DNA from: Paenibacillaceae bacterium
GTDB lineage: Bacteria > Bacillota > Bacilli > Paenibacillales > Paenibacillaceae
Length of the DNA stretch: 64,000 nt
Direction: 5' to 3'
Assembly (NCBI GenBank): GCA_900766135.1
Contig: CAAFUF010000004.1
Span: 62,001-126,000, forward strand
Both the position numbers and the translations under genes were made by a program. Below, piece after piece: positions 52,440-61,367 of the stretch (position 1 is its first letter; each line of letters starts with the position of its first letter). Below the pieces are notes generated by a model that saw only the letters and a program-made list of their open reading frames with translations, ran no database searches and was not told the DNA's origin.

Positions 52440-53686
52440 CCTTCATGCGCCTCCTTGGGCAGCGCCAGGGCTGCGGGCAGCTTCCGCCCGGACGCCTGCT
52501 CGTAAAGCTCGATCCATTTCCCGGCGACGCGGGACATGGCATAGTTCGCGGCGGCGTGTTCCCGACCGCGCTGCCCCATCGCTCGCCGATCCTCCGGCGG
52601 CATGGCCATCACCCGCTCCATCGCGCGGGCCAGCGCTGCCGGTTCCTCCGGCGGCACGAGGTAGCCGTTCACGCCGTCCAGCACCACCTCGGCGTTACCG
52701 CCCACCGCGGTGGCGACGATCGGCAGCCGGCCGGCGCAGGCCTCCAGCAGCACGATCGGCAGGCCCTCCCACTTCGAGGAGAGCAGAAATCCATCGGCGG
52801 CGTGCAGCAGTTGCGGCATATCGGTACGGATCCCAAGGAACCGTACCCTGCCGGACAAGCCCAGCTCAGCGGCTTGCCATTCGATCTGCGGCCGTTCCGG
52901 CCCGATCCCGGCGATCCACAGGAAGCTGTCCGGGAAGCTCCGCCGCGCCTCGGCAAAAGCGAGCAGCATGGCAGGATAATCCTTCTCCGGAACGAAACGC
53001 CCGGCGGCCAGCCAGACGAACGGCTCCCGCCGAATCCGCTCACTTTTCGCCACTTTTCCAACACCGCCGCCGTCCGCAGCCTCATCCCCTACTTCGCCAG
53101 GCTCTGGCTCGCACCGGACCTCCTCCTTCACGCCCAGCTCAGTCCGCAACTGCAAGCGACCTTGCTCGTCTCCGCCAAAGCGGCTGAGGTCGATGCCGTT
53201 CTCCATCAGCCGGAGTTTGCGGGCCGGAGCAATGCGTCGCTCGGTATAGCCGCGCACCGCTTCCCGGCTGACATTGGTCAGCAGGTCTCCCAGCGGATCG
53301 GTAAGCCGGTACAACATCTCCCGCCGCCAGCTTCCCTCATTCACGCTATGGGCGGTGCAGACCAAATACGGGATACGTACGAACAATCGCGTGACGCGAG
53401 CCAAAATATTCGCGTGTACCAGATGGCTGTGAACCACATCGGGTCTCATCCGCCGTATCAAGCTGACCAGGCGCACAATCGCTCGAGGATCCGGCACGCC
53501 CTTTTTCATGCCGAGGCTGACGACATCGACCCCCAGCTCCTTAAGCTCCTCCAAATACGCGACCGGGGGGACCAACGTCACCAGACGGACCTCGCAACCC
53601 CTGGCCCGCAGCTCACGGCACAGCTGCAGCACCTGATTTTCCGCCCCCGCGTAATCAAATCCGGTGATCAAAAACAAGAGCTTCAC
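52436..53686 (-). CDS. Glycosyltransferase family 4
   Basis: 416 aa. The N-lobe starts KLLFLITGFDYAGAENQVLQL, with VHSHLVHANILARV and CTAHSVNEGSWRREM. The nucleotide-binding part is FLLSSKWEGLPIVLLEACAGRLPIVAT (E-x7-E). A ~30-residue insertion rich in E and G (EVRCEPEPGEVGDEAADGG) interrupts the two lobes, which is unusual. The 5' end overlaps the polymerase gene by 32 bp. Confidence 0.9.
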   Translation of the reverse strand: MKLLFLITGFDYAGAENQVLQLCRELRARGCEVRLVTLVPPVAYLEELKELGVDVVSLGMKKGVPDPRAIVRLVSLIRRMRPDVVHSHLVHANILARVTRLFVRIPYLVCTAHSVNEGSWRREMLYRLTDPLGDLLTNVSREAVRGYTERRIAPARKLRLMENGIDLSRFGGDEQGRLQLRTELGVKEEVRCEPEPGEVGDEAADGGGVGKVAKSERIRREPFVWLAAGRFVPEKDYPAMLLAFAEARRSFPDSFLWIAGIGPERPQIEWQAAELGLSGRVRFLGIRTDMPQLLHAADGFLLSSKWEGLPIVLLEACAGRLPIVATAVGGNAEVVLDGVNGYLVPPEEPAALARAMERVMAMPPEDRRAMGQRGREHAAANYAMSRVAGKWIELYEQASGRKLPAALALPKEAHEG

Positions 53687-54941
53687 GTTTTACCCCCACT
53701 CCTTCCCGTTGCTTTACCGGCAGCAGCGCCAATGCTGTGACGGCCATTACTACGTATTCATAGTTGTAACCGAAGTCCCCGCTGGCCAAGGCATAACCAA
53801 CCGTTTGAACCAGCAGGATGGCCAGCACCGGCGTACGTTGAATAGCGGCCCACAAGGAGAACAGCACGGCGAACGTCCATAACGTCAGTCCCGCGAACCC
53901 CCCTTCCGCTGCGATCTCCAACACCAGATTATGCGGAAAGTCCCGGGCCAACGGCGGCGTGACGCTGCCCAGACCGGCGCCGAGAAACGGCGAGGACTCC
54001 AGCTTCTCCAAAGCCCTTGTCTGCAAATCCAAGCGGCCGATATAGTTATCGTCGCCCTGCAACTGGTTCCGGTCGAACAGGACCATAAACCGGCTGCTCT
54101 CCACCCAAACCGCTAGATGCTCCGCATAAGCCGATGCGATCCCGCCTGCGATAATCAACAGGAAGAGCAGGGGCATGGCCAGGCGCGACAGCTTTCCAAG
54201 CCTGCGCTCCCGGAATTTGCGAATAAACCATATGCCGAAATATAGCGCGTTAGCGAGCAAAAAGGCCGCCAGCGGTCCCCTTGACTGCGTGGCCAGAGCA
54301 GAAGCGAATGCCGCCCCCAGGGACAGGAGTCTGACCGGCAGCGGAATCCGCGGTGCCCATAAACAGACCGTAGCTGTAATCAGCGATGTTCGGGCGTTAA
54401 ATATGGGATTCCCTCCTGGCAACGTCAACCGGCCCGGATATTCCTCGCTATACTCCCCAAACAGCAAATGCAGGAGCGCATAGGCTAAGCCGGCCCAGGC
54501 AACGACAGTCCAGGAGAATCGGCCGTTTTTCCGGTAGGCGAGGTAGACGTATAGCGCTGGAATGACGCCATGAGCCAGCAGGATGACCTCTTTCATGAGC
54601 CCGTTCGACTCGGAGGGGGCCCAGGTGAGCGAGATCAAGGCATAGGCGAGAAAAATCCCCCATAACCAAATCCCTTGATCCCGCAACGTCTCAAGAACGA
54701 TAGACGGCTTAAGCAACAAAGCGGCGCCCACGGGCAGCAGCGGCGCCCCGATTAACAGGATTAACGATTCGCCGGGAACGCCCAGCTTGTAGAAGTAGGC
54801 AAAGAAATCGAAATAGATGCAAAACGCAAACAGGTAAGCGGCGTCCACCTTCATTTGTAGCGACAACAGGCATTGAAGCGTGAAAAATACGACGGCCGCA
54901 ACAAGCAGCGCGATCCACAGCAGGCTGATGTCCGCCATCAT
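53655..54941 (-). CDS. O-antigen ligase/polymerase-like membrane protein (Wzy)
   Basis: 428 aa with about ten to twelve hydrophobic segments. The Wzy_C/WaaL-type block includes LATQSRGPLAAFLLANALYF, and a large extracytoplasmic loop ends GAGLGSVTPPLARDFPHNLVLEIAAEGGFAGL, where the H-N-x-x-L motif is typical. Sited among glycosyltransferases and a flippase, it should join lipid-linked repeat units outside the membrane. Confidence 0.88.
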   Translation of the reverse strand: MMADISLLWIALLVAAVVFFTLQCLLSLQMKVDAAYLFAFCIYFDFFAYFYKLGVPGESLILLIGAPLLPVGAALLLKPSIVLETLRDQGIWLWGIFLAYALISLTWAPSESNGLMKEVILLAHGVIPALYVYLAYRKNGRFSWTVVAWAGLAYALLHLLFGEYSEEYPGRLTLPGGNPIFNARTSLITATVCLWAPRIPLPVRLLSLGAAFASALATQSRGPLAAFLLANALYFGIWFIRKFRERRLGKLSRLAMPLLFLLIIAGGIASAYAEHLAVWVESSRFMVLFDRNQLQGDDNYIGRLDLQTRALEKLESSPFLGAGLGSVTPPLARDFPHNLVLEIAAEGGFAGLTLWTFAVLFSLWAAIQRTPVLAILLVQTVGYALASGDFGYNYEYVVMAVTALALLPVKQREGVGVKREALVFDHRI

Positions 54942-56158
54942 CCGGCCCCGTCACCTCTTTCCCGGCCCCCGGCAATTCGCTGCATATAGGCTGCCCGTGC
55001 CGCCTCTTTGACGGTGACGTCCAAATGGCGCACGTGCTCCCGATCCACCCGCCGCCCGCGCCAGTTGTGGGCGAAGCTTTCGATGGCGGAGAGGTGGCGA
55101 ACCACGTTTTCGGGCTCGCCCGGCAGTTCAAGAAAGAACGGGACCGGCTCGGGAAAATCCGTCTCGCGGTAAGCGGCGATGACCGGTAAGCCGTTGGCCA
55201 AATATTCGCGGACTTTCAGCGGCGAAGCCTCCTCCATCCCTTTTCGGTACAACGCCAGCGTGCCGATGGCGATATCGGCCCGATCGAGCAGCGGCTGATA
55301 GCGATCGCGCGTCAACAGGCCATGAAACGCCATGTTCTCCGGCACCTGCAAGCCTTCCATCTCCAATTCGCCGCGCTCCGGCCCGATGATGTCGAACCCC
55401 CAGTCCGGTTTCGCCGCGGCCAACCGGGCGATCTCATCCAAGCCCTGCCAGGCCTGGCCGGGTGAACTGATGAACACGAATCGGATAGGCTCCTCTTTCG
55501 TGCTTGCGTCCGTAGGAGCCGGAGCAGGCACCGACGCCCCCGAGACCGGCCGCGCCGGCGGTTCACTCGGCTCCACACCGTTTGGGGTCAACGCTCCCCC
55601 TCTTTCCTGTCCCGCCGCAAACTGATCCAACGGGATACCGTTGCCAATGACCGCGTAACTCTTCGCATACCGACGGAAAACGTCCGCTTCGGCCAACTCG
55701 CCGCTAACGAACACGAAGCCTCCCGCAGCCGCCAGCACAAGGCGGCGTGTCAGCAAGTGAAAAAGACGGCGGGGACTCAAGCCGCTCCCTTCCAACGCCA
55801 GTTCAGCCACATCATTCGAGTTGATCTCGAGTACGGAAGGGTAATCGCGGAGTAGCCGGGGCAGGGAAGCATAATACAAATCGAAGCGATGGTAAATGAC
55901 ATCCGGCTCCCAAGCCCGCACTCGGGCGGTCAACGCCTTAAAGCGGGGAGTACGGCCCAGCCTGCCGCGGTATACCTCGCGGAAAACCGGCAGTTCGCCG
56001 GTTTCCGCCTCATCCCACGCTACGGCAGTTCCGCGGCTGAACAGGAACAGCGCCGTTTCATGCCCTAACACCTTCCAGCTAAGCGCTTGGCTGATAATTT
56101 TTTTAAACACGCCGCTCTCCGGCCCTTCATTCCAGTGAATCAGATAGGCGATCCTCAC
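54938..56158 (-). CDS. Glycosyltransferase (GT4-like)
   Basis: 406 aa, GT-B fold. The N-lobe begins RIAYLIHWNEGPESGVFKKI, with VIYHRFDLYYASLPRLLRDYP. The donor site region KGMEEASPLKVREYLANGLPVIAAY has the E/S..K..E-like GT4 pattern. A Pro/Ala/Thr-rich insertion (~residues 190-222) separates the lobes, as in the neighbouring enzyme. Coupled on both sides by 4-bp overlaps (ATGA). Confidence 0.83.
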   Translation of the reverse strand: MRIAYLIHWNEGPESGVFKKIISQALSWKVLGHETALFLFSRGTAVAWDEAETGELPVFREVYRGRLGRTPRFKALTARVRAWEPDVIYHRFDLYYASLPRLLRDYPSVLEINSNDVAELALEGSGLSPRRLFHLLTRRLVLAAAGGFVFVSGELAEADVFRRYAKSYAVIGNGIPLDQFAAGQERGGALTPNGVEPSEPPARPVSGASVPAPAPTDASTKEEPIRFVFISSPGQAWQGLDEIARLAAAKPDWGFDIIGPERGELEMEGLQVPENMAFHGLLTRDRYQPLLDRADIAIGTLALYRKGMEEASPLKVREYLANGLPVIAAYRETDFPEPVPFFLELPGEPENVVRHLSAIESFAHNWRGRRVDREHVRHLDVTVKEAARAAYMQRIAGGRERGDGAG

Positions 56159-57618
56159 ATATTCTCCCCCTTGCGGCTGTTAGGCCCCAGCAGTTCCAGC
56201 ACCAACCTGCGGTAAATGGATCGGTCGGACGATTTCATGAGCTGGCTGTTGTGCCATAACAGGGTGAAATCGCCGTTATACTTTCGGCATTCCAGGTACA
56301 ACCTGCGGATTGTTTCGTAGGCTCTTTCGGGGCCAAGCCCCATATATTCCGGATGCAAGACCGTCTGATCCATCACGATTAACGGACGTTCGCGGAGCGC
56401 CACCTCCCGGCGGGTCTTCAGGTTAAAGACCGGGAATTCGTAGCAGACGCCGCAGCGGAAGCCCGCCCGGTCCGCATAGCTGAGCGTGCTATCGTAGTCC
56501 AGTCCGGCATCCTCCCAGAACTGCCACGTATCCGGCGCCCGCCAGCGCAAATAATGCTGCCGTCCGCCCCAAACCGCCTGGCGGATTCCGTTGTCTTCGG
56601 CGATTTGTCGCAGCTTCTCATATTGTCTGCGAATGCGCGCAGGGTTCAAAAACGTATGGTAGCCCGGATGCAGTCCGATCTCATGCCCCCGTGCATGAAT
56701 CTCTTGCAGGAGACGCTGGATCGCGGGATCGTCGATGGAATAGTTCCCATCCAAGTCGGATTTCGCCCGGCGCTCCTCAGTAATGAAATAAAAGGCGCTG
56801 CGAAGCCCGGCTTGTTCACTTAGCTCCATCAGCCAATCAAACGTGTTGTACGGGTCACGGTCCAGCGCACGCCGGGATCGAAGGAGGATCCCGGCTTTCC
56901 TGCGGGCGGATTCAAAATCCCGACGCTGTACGGCGTCCATGAGGATGTCGCGAATCATGCGCAGCCGGCTGCGGCCATACACGTAGAACGGATAATCCAC
57001 GTCATGGCTGAGGACGACGGACGTTTCCCGCTTCCTGCGGGACAACCCCGGCCAAAGCTTGTGCAGCAACTCCCACAGAAGCTCCACATATTCGTTGACG
57101 ATCGGACGATGCAGGAAGGACTCGCGACAAGCCAGGGAACGGCGTGCCGGAAACCGCCCGTGCCGGTCCCGCTCCCGGCACGCGACCTCTTCATACCGTG
57201 TCAGCATGAATAAGCAACTGCCAAACACGTCGAGGCCGAGATAATAACCTCCCTCATCTTCTTCGGTAAGCAGCTCGAGGTAGCGGCCAGTTCGGCCCCT
57301 CGCCCCGTAGATCACCGGGAGCGGTTCCCCTTCCGGCCCCCCCGCAGGCGGCGCAAATCGATCCAGCGGCAGCTTTGGCAAGGAGGCAGGGGTAAGCCAT
57401 AATCGGTCGGGCGTCTGCAAAAGCACGTCCGGCATACGGAGCCGGCAGACCGGGGAACCGTCCCTTTTCGCGGCCTCGTCCGAAGCCAATGCCAGTTCGA
57501 CATGATCTCCATCCCGGTAGGCGATGGTATAGTCCAGACCCAGGAACTCACCCAGGATTACGCGGTAAATGTATTCTCTCTCGGCAGCCCTTGCTGGAGG
57601 TGAATAAATCGTCAGCAT
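56155..57618 (-). CDS. Polysaccharide deacetylase-like protein with N-terminal domain
   Basis: 487 aa from ATG 57618, five bases after the flippase stop, with GAGG eight bases before it. Residues 1-~220 form a DUF7033-like domain (YIYRVILGEFLGLDYTIAY ... IYGARGRTGRYLELLTEEDE). The rest is a NodB-type barrel: SHDVDYPFYV (variant of the TFDDG motif, metal Asp), GHEIGLHPGYHTFLNP (metal His pair), and HNSQLMKSSD at the end. It probably removes N-acetyl groups from the lipid-linked or polymeric product. No signal peptide, so it likely acts in the cytoplasm. Confidence 0.85.
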   Translation of the reverse strand: MLTIYSPPARAAEREYIYRVILGEFLGLDYTIAYRDGDHVELALASDEAAKRDGSPVCRLRMPDVLLQTPDRLWLTPASLPKLPLDRFAPPAGGPEGEPLPVIYGARGRTGRYLELLTEEDEGGYYLGLDVFGSCLFMLTRYEEVACRERDRHGRFPARRSLACRESFLHRPIVNEYVELLWELLHKLWPGLSRRKRETSVVLSHDVDYPFYVYGRSRLRMIRDILMDAVQRRDFESARRKAGILLRSRRALDRDPYNTFDWLMELSEQAGLRSAFYFITEERRAKSDLDGNYSIDDPAIQRLLQEIHARGHEIGLHPGYHTFLNPARIRRQYEKLRQIAEDNGIRQAVWGGRQHYLRWRAPDTWQFWEDAGLDYDSTLSYADRAGFRCGVCYEFPVFNLKTRREVALRERPLIVMDQTVLHPEYMGLGPERAYETIRRLYLECRKYNGDFTLLWHNSQLMKSSDRSIYRRLVLELLGPNSRKGENM

Positions 57619-57622
57619 CCCG

Positions 57623-59077
57623 TCATCCTCGCTCCTTGCCCAGTAATGATATCTCCGCGGAAACTTCTGCGGAATCTCCTTCAGAGGTTTCCAGGGAAGC
57701 CTCCCCCTCGCTGCCCATTCCCTTGTATTTCCGCACCGAATGCCACGACAGCCCCAGATGCAGCGCATAACCCAGCGTAGATGCGGCGCTGAACAACCCG
57801 ATCGCGACTTCCGCCGACTGCTGCGTATGCCAAGCGAAATACAGGGAACCGAGGATGAGCGCCGTCCGAATGATCTCCCGGTACAAATGCAGGTCCTGAC
57901 GTTCCATGACGTCGATCGTGGAGCCGACGGAATTGGCCACGAACTGGCTCAGGTACATGATCGACAAGATGCGGATAAAGCTTCCCGACCGGGCCCACTC
58001 CTCTCCGAACAGGAAGGAGAACATGTAAGGGCCGACGGCTACGATGGCAAAGATGACCAGAGCGCCGAACAGAAAGACGTTGCGGACCGTTTTGCGGAAC
58101 AAAGGGTAGAGTCTTCGGGGATTGTTGATCATGGAGTCGGCGGATTCCGCCAAATACACGTTGCGGACAGAGGTCATAATCAGCGTCATCGGAGATCCGA
58201 GAATGCGCTGGCAGAGCGCAAACCATCCGGCTACCTGCGGGCCGTAGAACGAGGCGAGCAGGATCGTCGGCACGTACAGCACGACGCTGTTCAACAGCCC
58301 GGCGGCCATCGACAGGAACGGAAACCGCCGGTACCGGTAGGCGCTCTCCTTCAGGTCGGCCCAATCCGAGGTGATGGCCTGGCTTTTGACATCCTTGCGC
58401 CACAACCTCCACTGCGGCAGCAAACCGCCGAAGCGGCCGATGATGTCGCCGATGATCAGCCCCAGCGGACCGAGATTGAACAAGCTAAGCCCGATTTGCG
58501 AAGAGACCTGGCTGAGGCTTTGCGTATATTTCGTCCGCGCCAGCGGTTTGAAGTATTTTTTGCGAATCGACCAGTAGTTCAGGATTTGGTAAAACCCGGC
58601 TCCGAACAGGCTAACGATAAAAAACAGATAATAATGCGTTAAATAGGACTCGTGCAGCCAAGCCGACAGCGGTTCCTCCAGGATATGGATCCCGATGCCG
58701 CTGGCGATGCTGACCCCGACGCAGATACGCAGGGACAAGCTCAGCACGGTAGAAGCGGTACGGTCGTCTTCCGGCAGCGTAATGGCGTTCTCGTAGGAAA
58801 AAGAAATCACCATCAGCAAAATCCCGATGATCGACAGGTACATGGAGTACGTGCCATATTCGGTCGGCGAGTAGAGGCGCGTCAATACCGGCAGCGTCGC
58901 CATCACGATCACCTGGCTGATCATCGTTCCGCTGGCCAGCACGGCCACGTTTCGCAGGAACCCGTCGTTCATGAATTTCCGCAGCAGGCCGGGCAGGCTC
59001 CGGAGCCGCAGCAGCTTCCCGAATTGCCTGAGATAGCGGATGAATGGGGAGGAAAGTTTTTTCATCATGTTTGGCAT
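57623..59077 (-). CDS. Polysaccharide flippase Wzx (MATE/MVF fold)
   Basis: 484 aa with about twelve to fourteen hydrophobic segments. It begins FLRNVAVLASGTMISQVIVMATLPVLTRLYSPTEYGTYS, the typical opening of the polysaccharide biosynthesis (RfbX/Wzx) family. It moves undecaprenyl-linked repeat units to the outer face of the membrane. It is followed by Wzy in the same operon, so a Wzx/Wzy-dependent pathway is indicated. Confidence 0.9.
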   Translation of the reverse strand: MPNMMKKLSSPFIRYLRQFGKLLRLRSLPGLLRKFMNDGFLRNVAVLASGTMISQVIVMATLPVLTRLYSPTEYGTYSMYLSIIGILLMVISFSYENAITLPEDDRTASTVLSLSLRICVGVSIASGIGIHILEEPLSAWLHESYLTHYYLFFIVSLFGAGFYQILNYWSIRKKYFKPLARTKYTQSLSQVSSQIGLSLFNLGPLGLIIGDIIGRFGGLLPQWRLWRKDVKSQAITSDWADLKESAYRYRRFPFLSMAAGLLNSVVLYVPTILLASFYGPQVAGWFALCQRILGSPMTLIMTSVRNVYLAESADSMINNPRRLYPLFRKTVRNVFLFGALVIFAIVAVGPYMFSFLFGEEWARSGSFIRILSIMYLSQFVANSVGSTIDVMERQDLHLYREIIRTALILGSLYFAWHTQQSAEVAIGLFSAASTLGYALHLGLSWHSVRKYKGMGSEGEASLETSEGDSAEVSAEISLLGKERG

Positions 59078-59099
59078 TATCGTCCTTTGAATAAATGGA

Positions 59100-60296
59100 T
59101 TAGCTCATCAGCTTGCGAATGTGCCCCGCGATATGTTCCTGCACGTCCGCACCGATCTGCGGCCAAACGGGCAGGGACAGCACTTCCTGTGACAGCCGTT
59201 CCGCCAGCGGAAACGTCAAGCCGCGATCGGCATAAACGGGGAGCCGATGCACCGGCAACGGGTAATACACGATGCTGCTGATGCCGGCTTCGGCCAACCC
59301 CGCCTGAAGCGCATCCCGCCGGCCGTTCAGCACGCGCACGGTATATTGATGGAACACCTGTTTATCGCCGGCCTGAACCTCGCCCGGAAGCATCAGCCCG
59401 GGGATGTCCCGCAGCAGCTCATGATAACGCGCCGCTGCCCGGCGGCGGCCTTCGTTCCATGCCTCAATATAGGGCAGCTTGATCCGGAGGATCGCCGCCT
59501 GGATCTCGTCGAGCCGGGAGTTGAAGCCAATCCGCTCGTTGAAGTATTTGCGCTTTGAGCCGTGCGTCCGCAGCATCGCCGCTGCCTCGGCCAGCCCCGG
59601 ATCGTCCGTGACCAGCAAACCGCCGTCGCCGTACGCCCCAAGGTTCTTCGATGGAAAAAAGGAGTAGCATCCCATCTCTCCGATCGTCCCGGCCTTCCTC
59701 CCCCCCGTCTCCGCGCCAAAAGCCTGGGCCGTATCCTCGATGACGATCAGCCCATGGCGGCGAGCCAGTTCCATCAGCCGATCCATGTCCAGCGGGCGGC
59801 CGAACAGATGCACGGGGATGATCGCCTTTGTGCGAGGCGTGATGGCCGCCTCTAAGCCGTCCAAGTCTAGGTTGTAGGTGAGCGGGTCGACGTCGGCATA
59901 CACCGGCTCCGCCCCCGCGCGGCTGATCGCCTCCGCTGTGGCGAAGAACGTGAACGGCGTCGTGATCACCTCGTCGCCTGGCCCGATCCCGGCCGCCAGC
60001 AAAGCAATCACCAGCGCGTCCGTACCGGAATTCAGCGCAATCGCATGCTTCGTTCCCAGGTACTCGGCAACTTCTTGCTCCAGCCGTTTAACCTGACTGC
60101 CCATGATGAACGCCGCCTCGTCCAGCACGCCTTCGATCGCTTGGAGAAGCTGCGGCTTCAGCTCCGCGATCTCCCGCTTCAAATCCAGCAAAGGAATCGC
60201 CGGCTGCTTCCCTGCAGCTGTCGCCGTCCCCGACTCCTTCGGACCCCCGGCAATGCCGTTCGTTTGTTGTCCTCCGCTCCGTAAAAATGGCTCCAT
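59100..60296 (-). CDS. wbpE: PLP aminotransferase, WbpE-like (DegT/DnrJ/EryC1/StrS)
   Basis: 398 aa. The PLP lysine is K217 in SFFPSKNLGAYGDGG; ALNSGTDALVIALLAAGIGPGDEVITTPFTFFATAEAI and VIEDTAQAFGA are the expected cofactor segments. WbpE transfers an amino group to the 3-keto position of UDP-GlcNAc3KetoA. It lies beside the other three enzymes of that path (WbpA, B and D types), which supports the specific call within a broad family. About 30 residues of Gly/Ser/Thr-rich sequence precede the usual start (IPLLDLKREI). Six bases separate it from the wbpD-like stop. Confidence 0.87.
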   Translation of the reverse strand: MEPFLRSGGQQTNGIAGGPKESGTATAAGKQPAIPLLDLKREIAELKPQLLQAIEGVLDEAAFIMGSQVKRLEQEVAEYLGTKHAIALNSGTDALVIALLAAGIGPGDEVITTPFTFFATAEAISRAGAEPVYADVDPLTYNLDLDGLEAAITPRTKAIIPVHLFGRPLDMDRLMELARRHGLIVIEDTAQAFGAETGGRKAGTIGEMGCYSFFPSKNLGAYGDGGLLVTDDPGLAEAAAMLRTHGSKRKYFNERIGFNSRLDEIQAAILRIKLPYIEAWNEGRRRAAARYHELLRDIPGLMLPGEVQAGDKQVFHQYTVRVLNGRRDALQAGLAEAGISSIVYYPLPVHRLPVYADRGLTFPLAERLSQEVLSLPVWPQIGADVQEHIAGHIRKLMS

Positions 60297-60302
60297 GTCC
60301 GC

Positions 60303-60890
60303 TCACCCTTCCTTCGTCATCGCTACGGCGTCCTGTTCCAGCCGGTATTCCCGGCCGCAGTCGCCGCACCGTCCAGCCCCGCCGCTAAAGCCCAACGTCT
60401 TCCCGCATCGGCACACCCAACCGATGCGCCGTCCGGGCACCCCGGCGATCAGCGCATAGGGCTGCACGTCGCGGGTCACGACAGCCCCGGCCGCGATCAA
60501 GGCCCATTCGCCGATCGTGACCCCGCAGACGATGGTCGCGTTCGCTCCGATCGACGCGCCGCGCCCGACCCGCGTCCTGAGATAGTCCTCGCTGCGATTG
60601 CGCGGAAATGCCGCGCGCGGGGTTCGCACATTGGTAAAGACCATGCTTGGCCCGCAAAACACCTCGTCCTCCAAAATCACGCCCTCATAAACGGAGACGT
60701 TGTTTTGGATTTTGACTCCGTTGCCGATGCGGACGCGATTAGCTACGTAGACGTTTTGCCCTAAGCTGCATCGGCTGCCGATGACGGCATCCGATGACAC
60801 GTGAGCAAAATGCCAGATTTTCGTCTCTTCCCCGACCTGCGCTCCCGGATCGACAACCGCGGTTTCATGAATAAATCCGTATCCGTTCAT
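60303..60890 (-). CDS. wbpD: N-acetyltransferase, WbpD-like (left-handed beta-helix)
   Basis: 195 aa. The N-terminal two thirds are hexapeptide repeats of a left-handed beta-helix (VVDPGAQVGEETKIWHFAHV, RCSLGQNVYV, RIGNGVKIQN, VSVYEGVILEDEVF, SIGANATIVCGVTIGEWALI), close to WbpD/PglD-class acetyltransferases. It would N-acetylate the C3 amino group of UDP-GlcNAc3NA. The end carries a zinc ribbon-like CRCGK...CGDCG, often found in this group. It is the first gene downstream of the palindrome array. Confidence 0.87.
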   Translation of the reverse strand: MNGYGFIHETAVVDPGAQVGEETKIWHFAHVSSDAVIGSRCSLGQNVYVANRVRIGNGVKIQNNVSVYEGVILEDEVFCGPSMVFTNVRTPRAAFPRNRSEDYLRTRVGRGASIGANATIVCGVTIGEWALIAAGAVVTRDVQPYALIAGVPGRRIGWVCRCGKTLGFSGGAGRCGDCGREYRLEQDAVAMTKEG

Positions 60891-61367
60891 GTTATTAACT
60901 CCTCATAAGATTAATGGGTGAGGTAAGTTGTAAAAAGTGCAACATTTTATGGCTGAATGGGCTGCGCACATGGCGTAATGTTGCACAAAGTACAACATTT
61001 GGGTGCCTCTCTCGCGGTTTGGACCGTAAATGTTGCACCAAATGCAACATTTCGGCAATCCCCCGGCCGTTTAGGCCTCAAATGTTGCACAAAGTACAAC
61101 ATTTGGGTGCTTCTCCCACGGTTTGGACCGTAAATGTTGCACGAAATGCAACATTTCGGTGATTCTCCCGCGGTTTATGACTCAAATGTTGTACTAAATA
61201 CAACATTTCGGAGACTCCCCCGCCGTTTGGATCGTAAATGTTGCAACAAATGCAACATTTCGGCAATCCCCCGGCCGTTTAAGCCATAAATGTTGCACCA
61301 AATGCAACATTTCGGCCTCCCCCGCCGATCCATCGACCCGCCAACCGCAAGCCCGGCCGGACCTACA
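60891..61367 (-). repeat. Eight-copy 52-bp palindromic array inside the polysaccharide operon
   Basis: 477 bp between the wbpA-like and wbpD-like genes. Palindromes of about 25 bp start at 60924, 60976, 61028, 61080, 61132, 61184, 61236 and 61288, every 52 bp without exception. The core is AAATGTTGCAC...TGCAACATTT; some copies carry the compensating form TTGTAC/TACAAC or GCAC/GTAC, so the dyad is kept while sequence varies. The 27-bp DNA between palindromes is also alike (CGGnnATTCCCCCG, then CGTTTGGACCGT types). Each copy could form a 10-bp hairpin in RNA or a cruciform. Because 52 is not divisible by three, the open frames here are not repeat proteins. See findings. Confidence 0.92.

Noticed and set aside
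61028..61052. Common origin of the palindromes and the insertion sequence ends (both contain AAATGTTGCA)
   Set aside because: The shared part is about ten AT-rich bases; the rest of the 34-bp inverted repeat is unrelated. Chance is the simpler explanation.
60914..61266. Open reading frames with Cys-rich translations across the palindrome array (one on each strand)
   Set aside because: The 52-bp period is not a multiple of three, so the frame shifts at every repeat. No ribosome site fits, and the symmetry is in DNA, not protein.
60924..61312. CRISPR array
   Set aside because: The intervals between palindromes are similar to one another rather than unique, the period is rigid and no cas genes are present.
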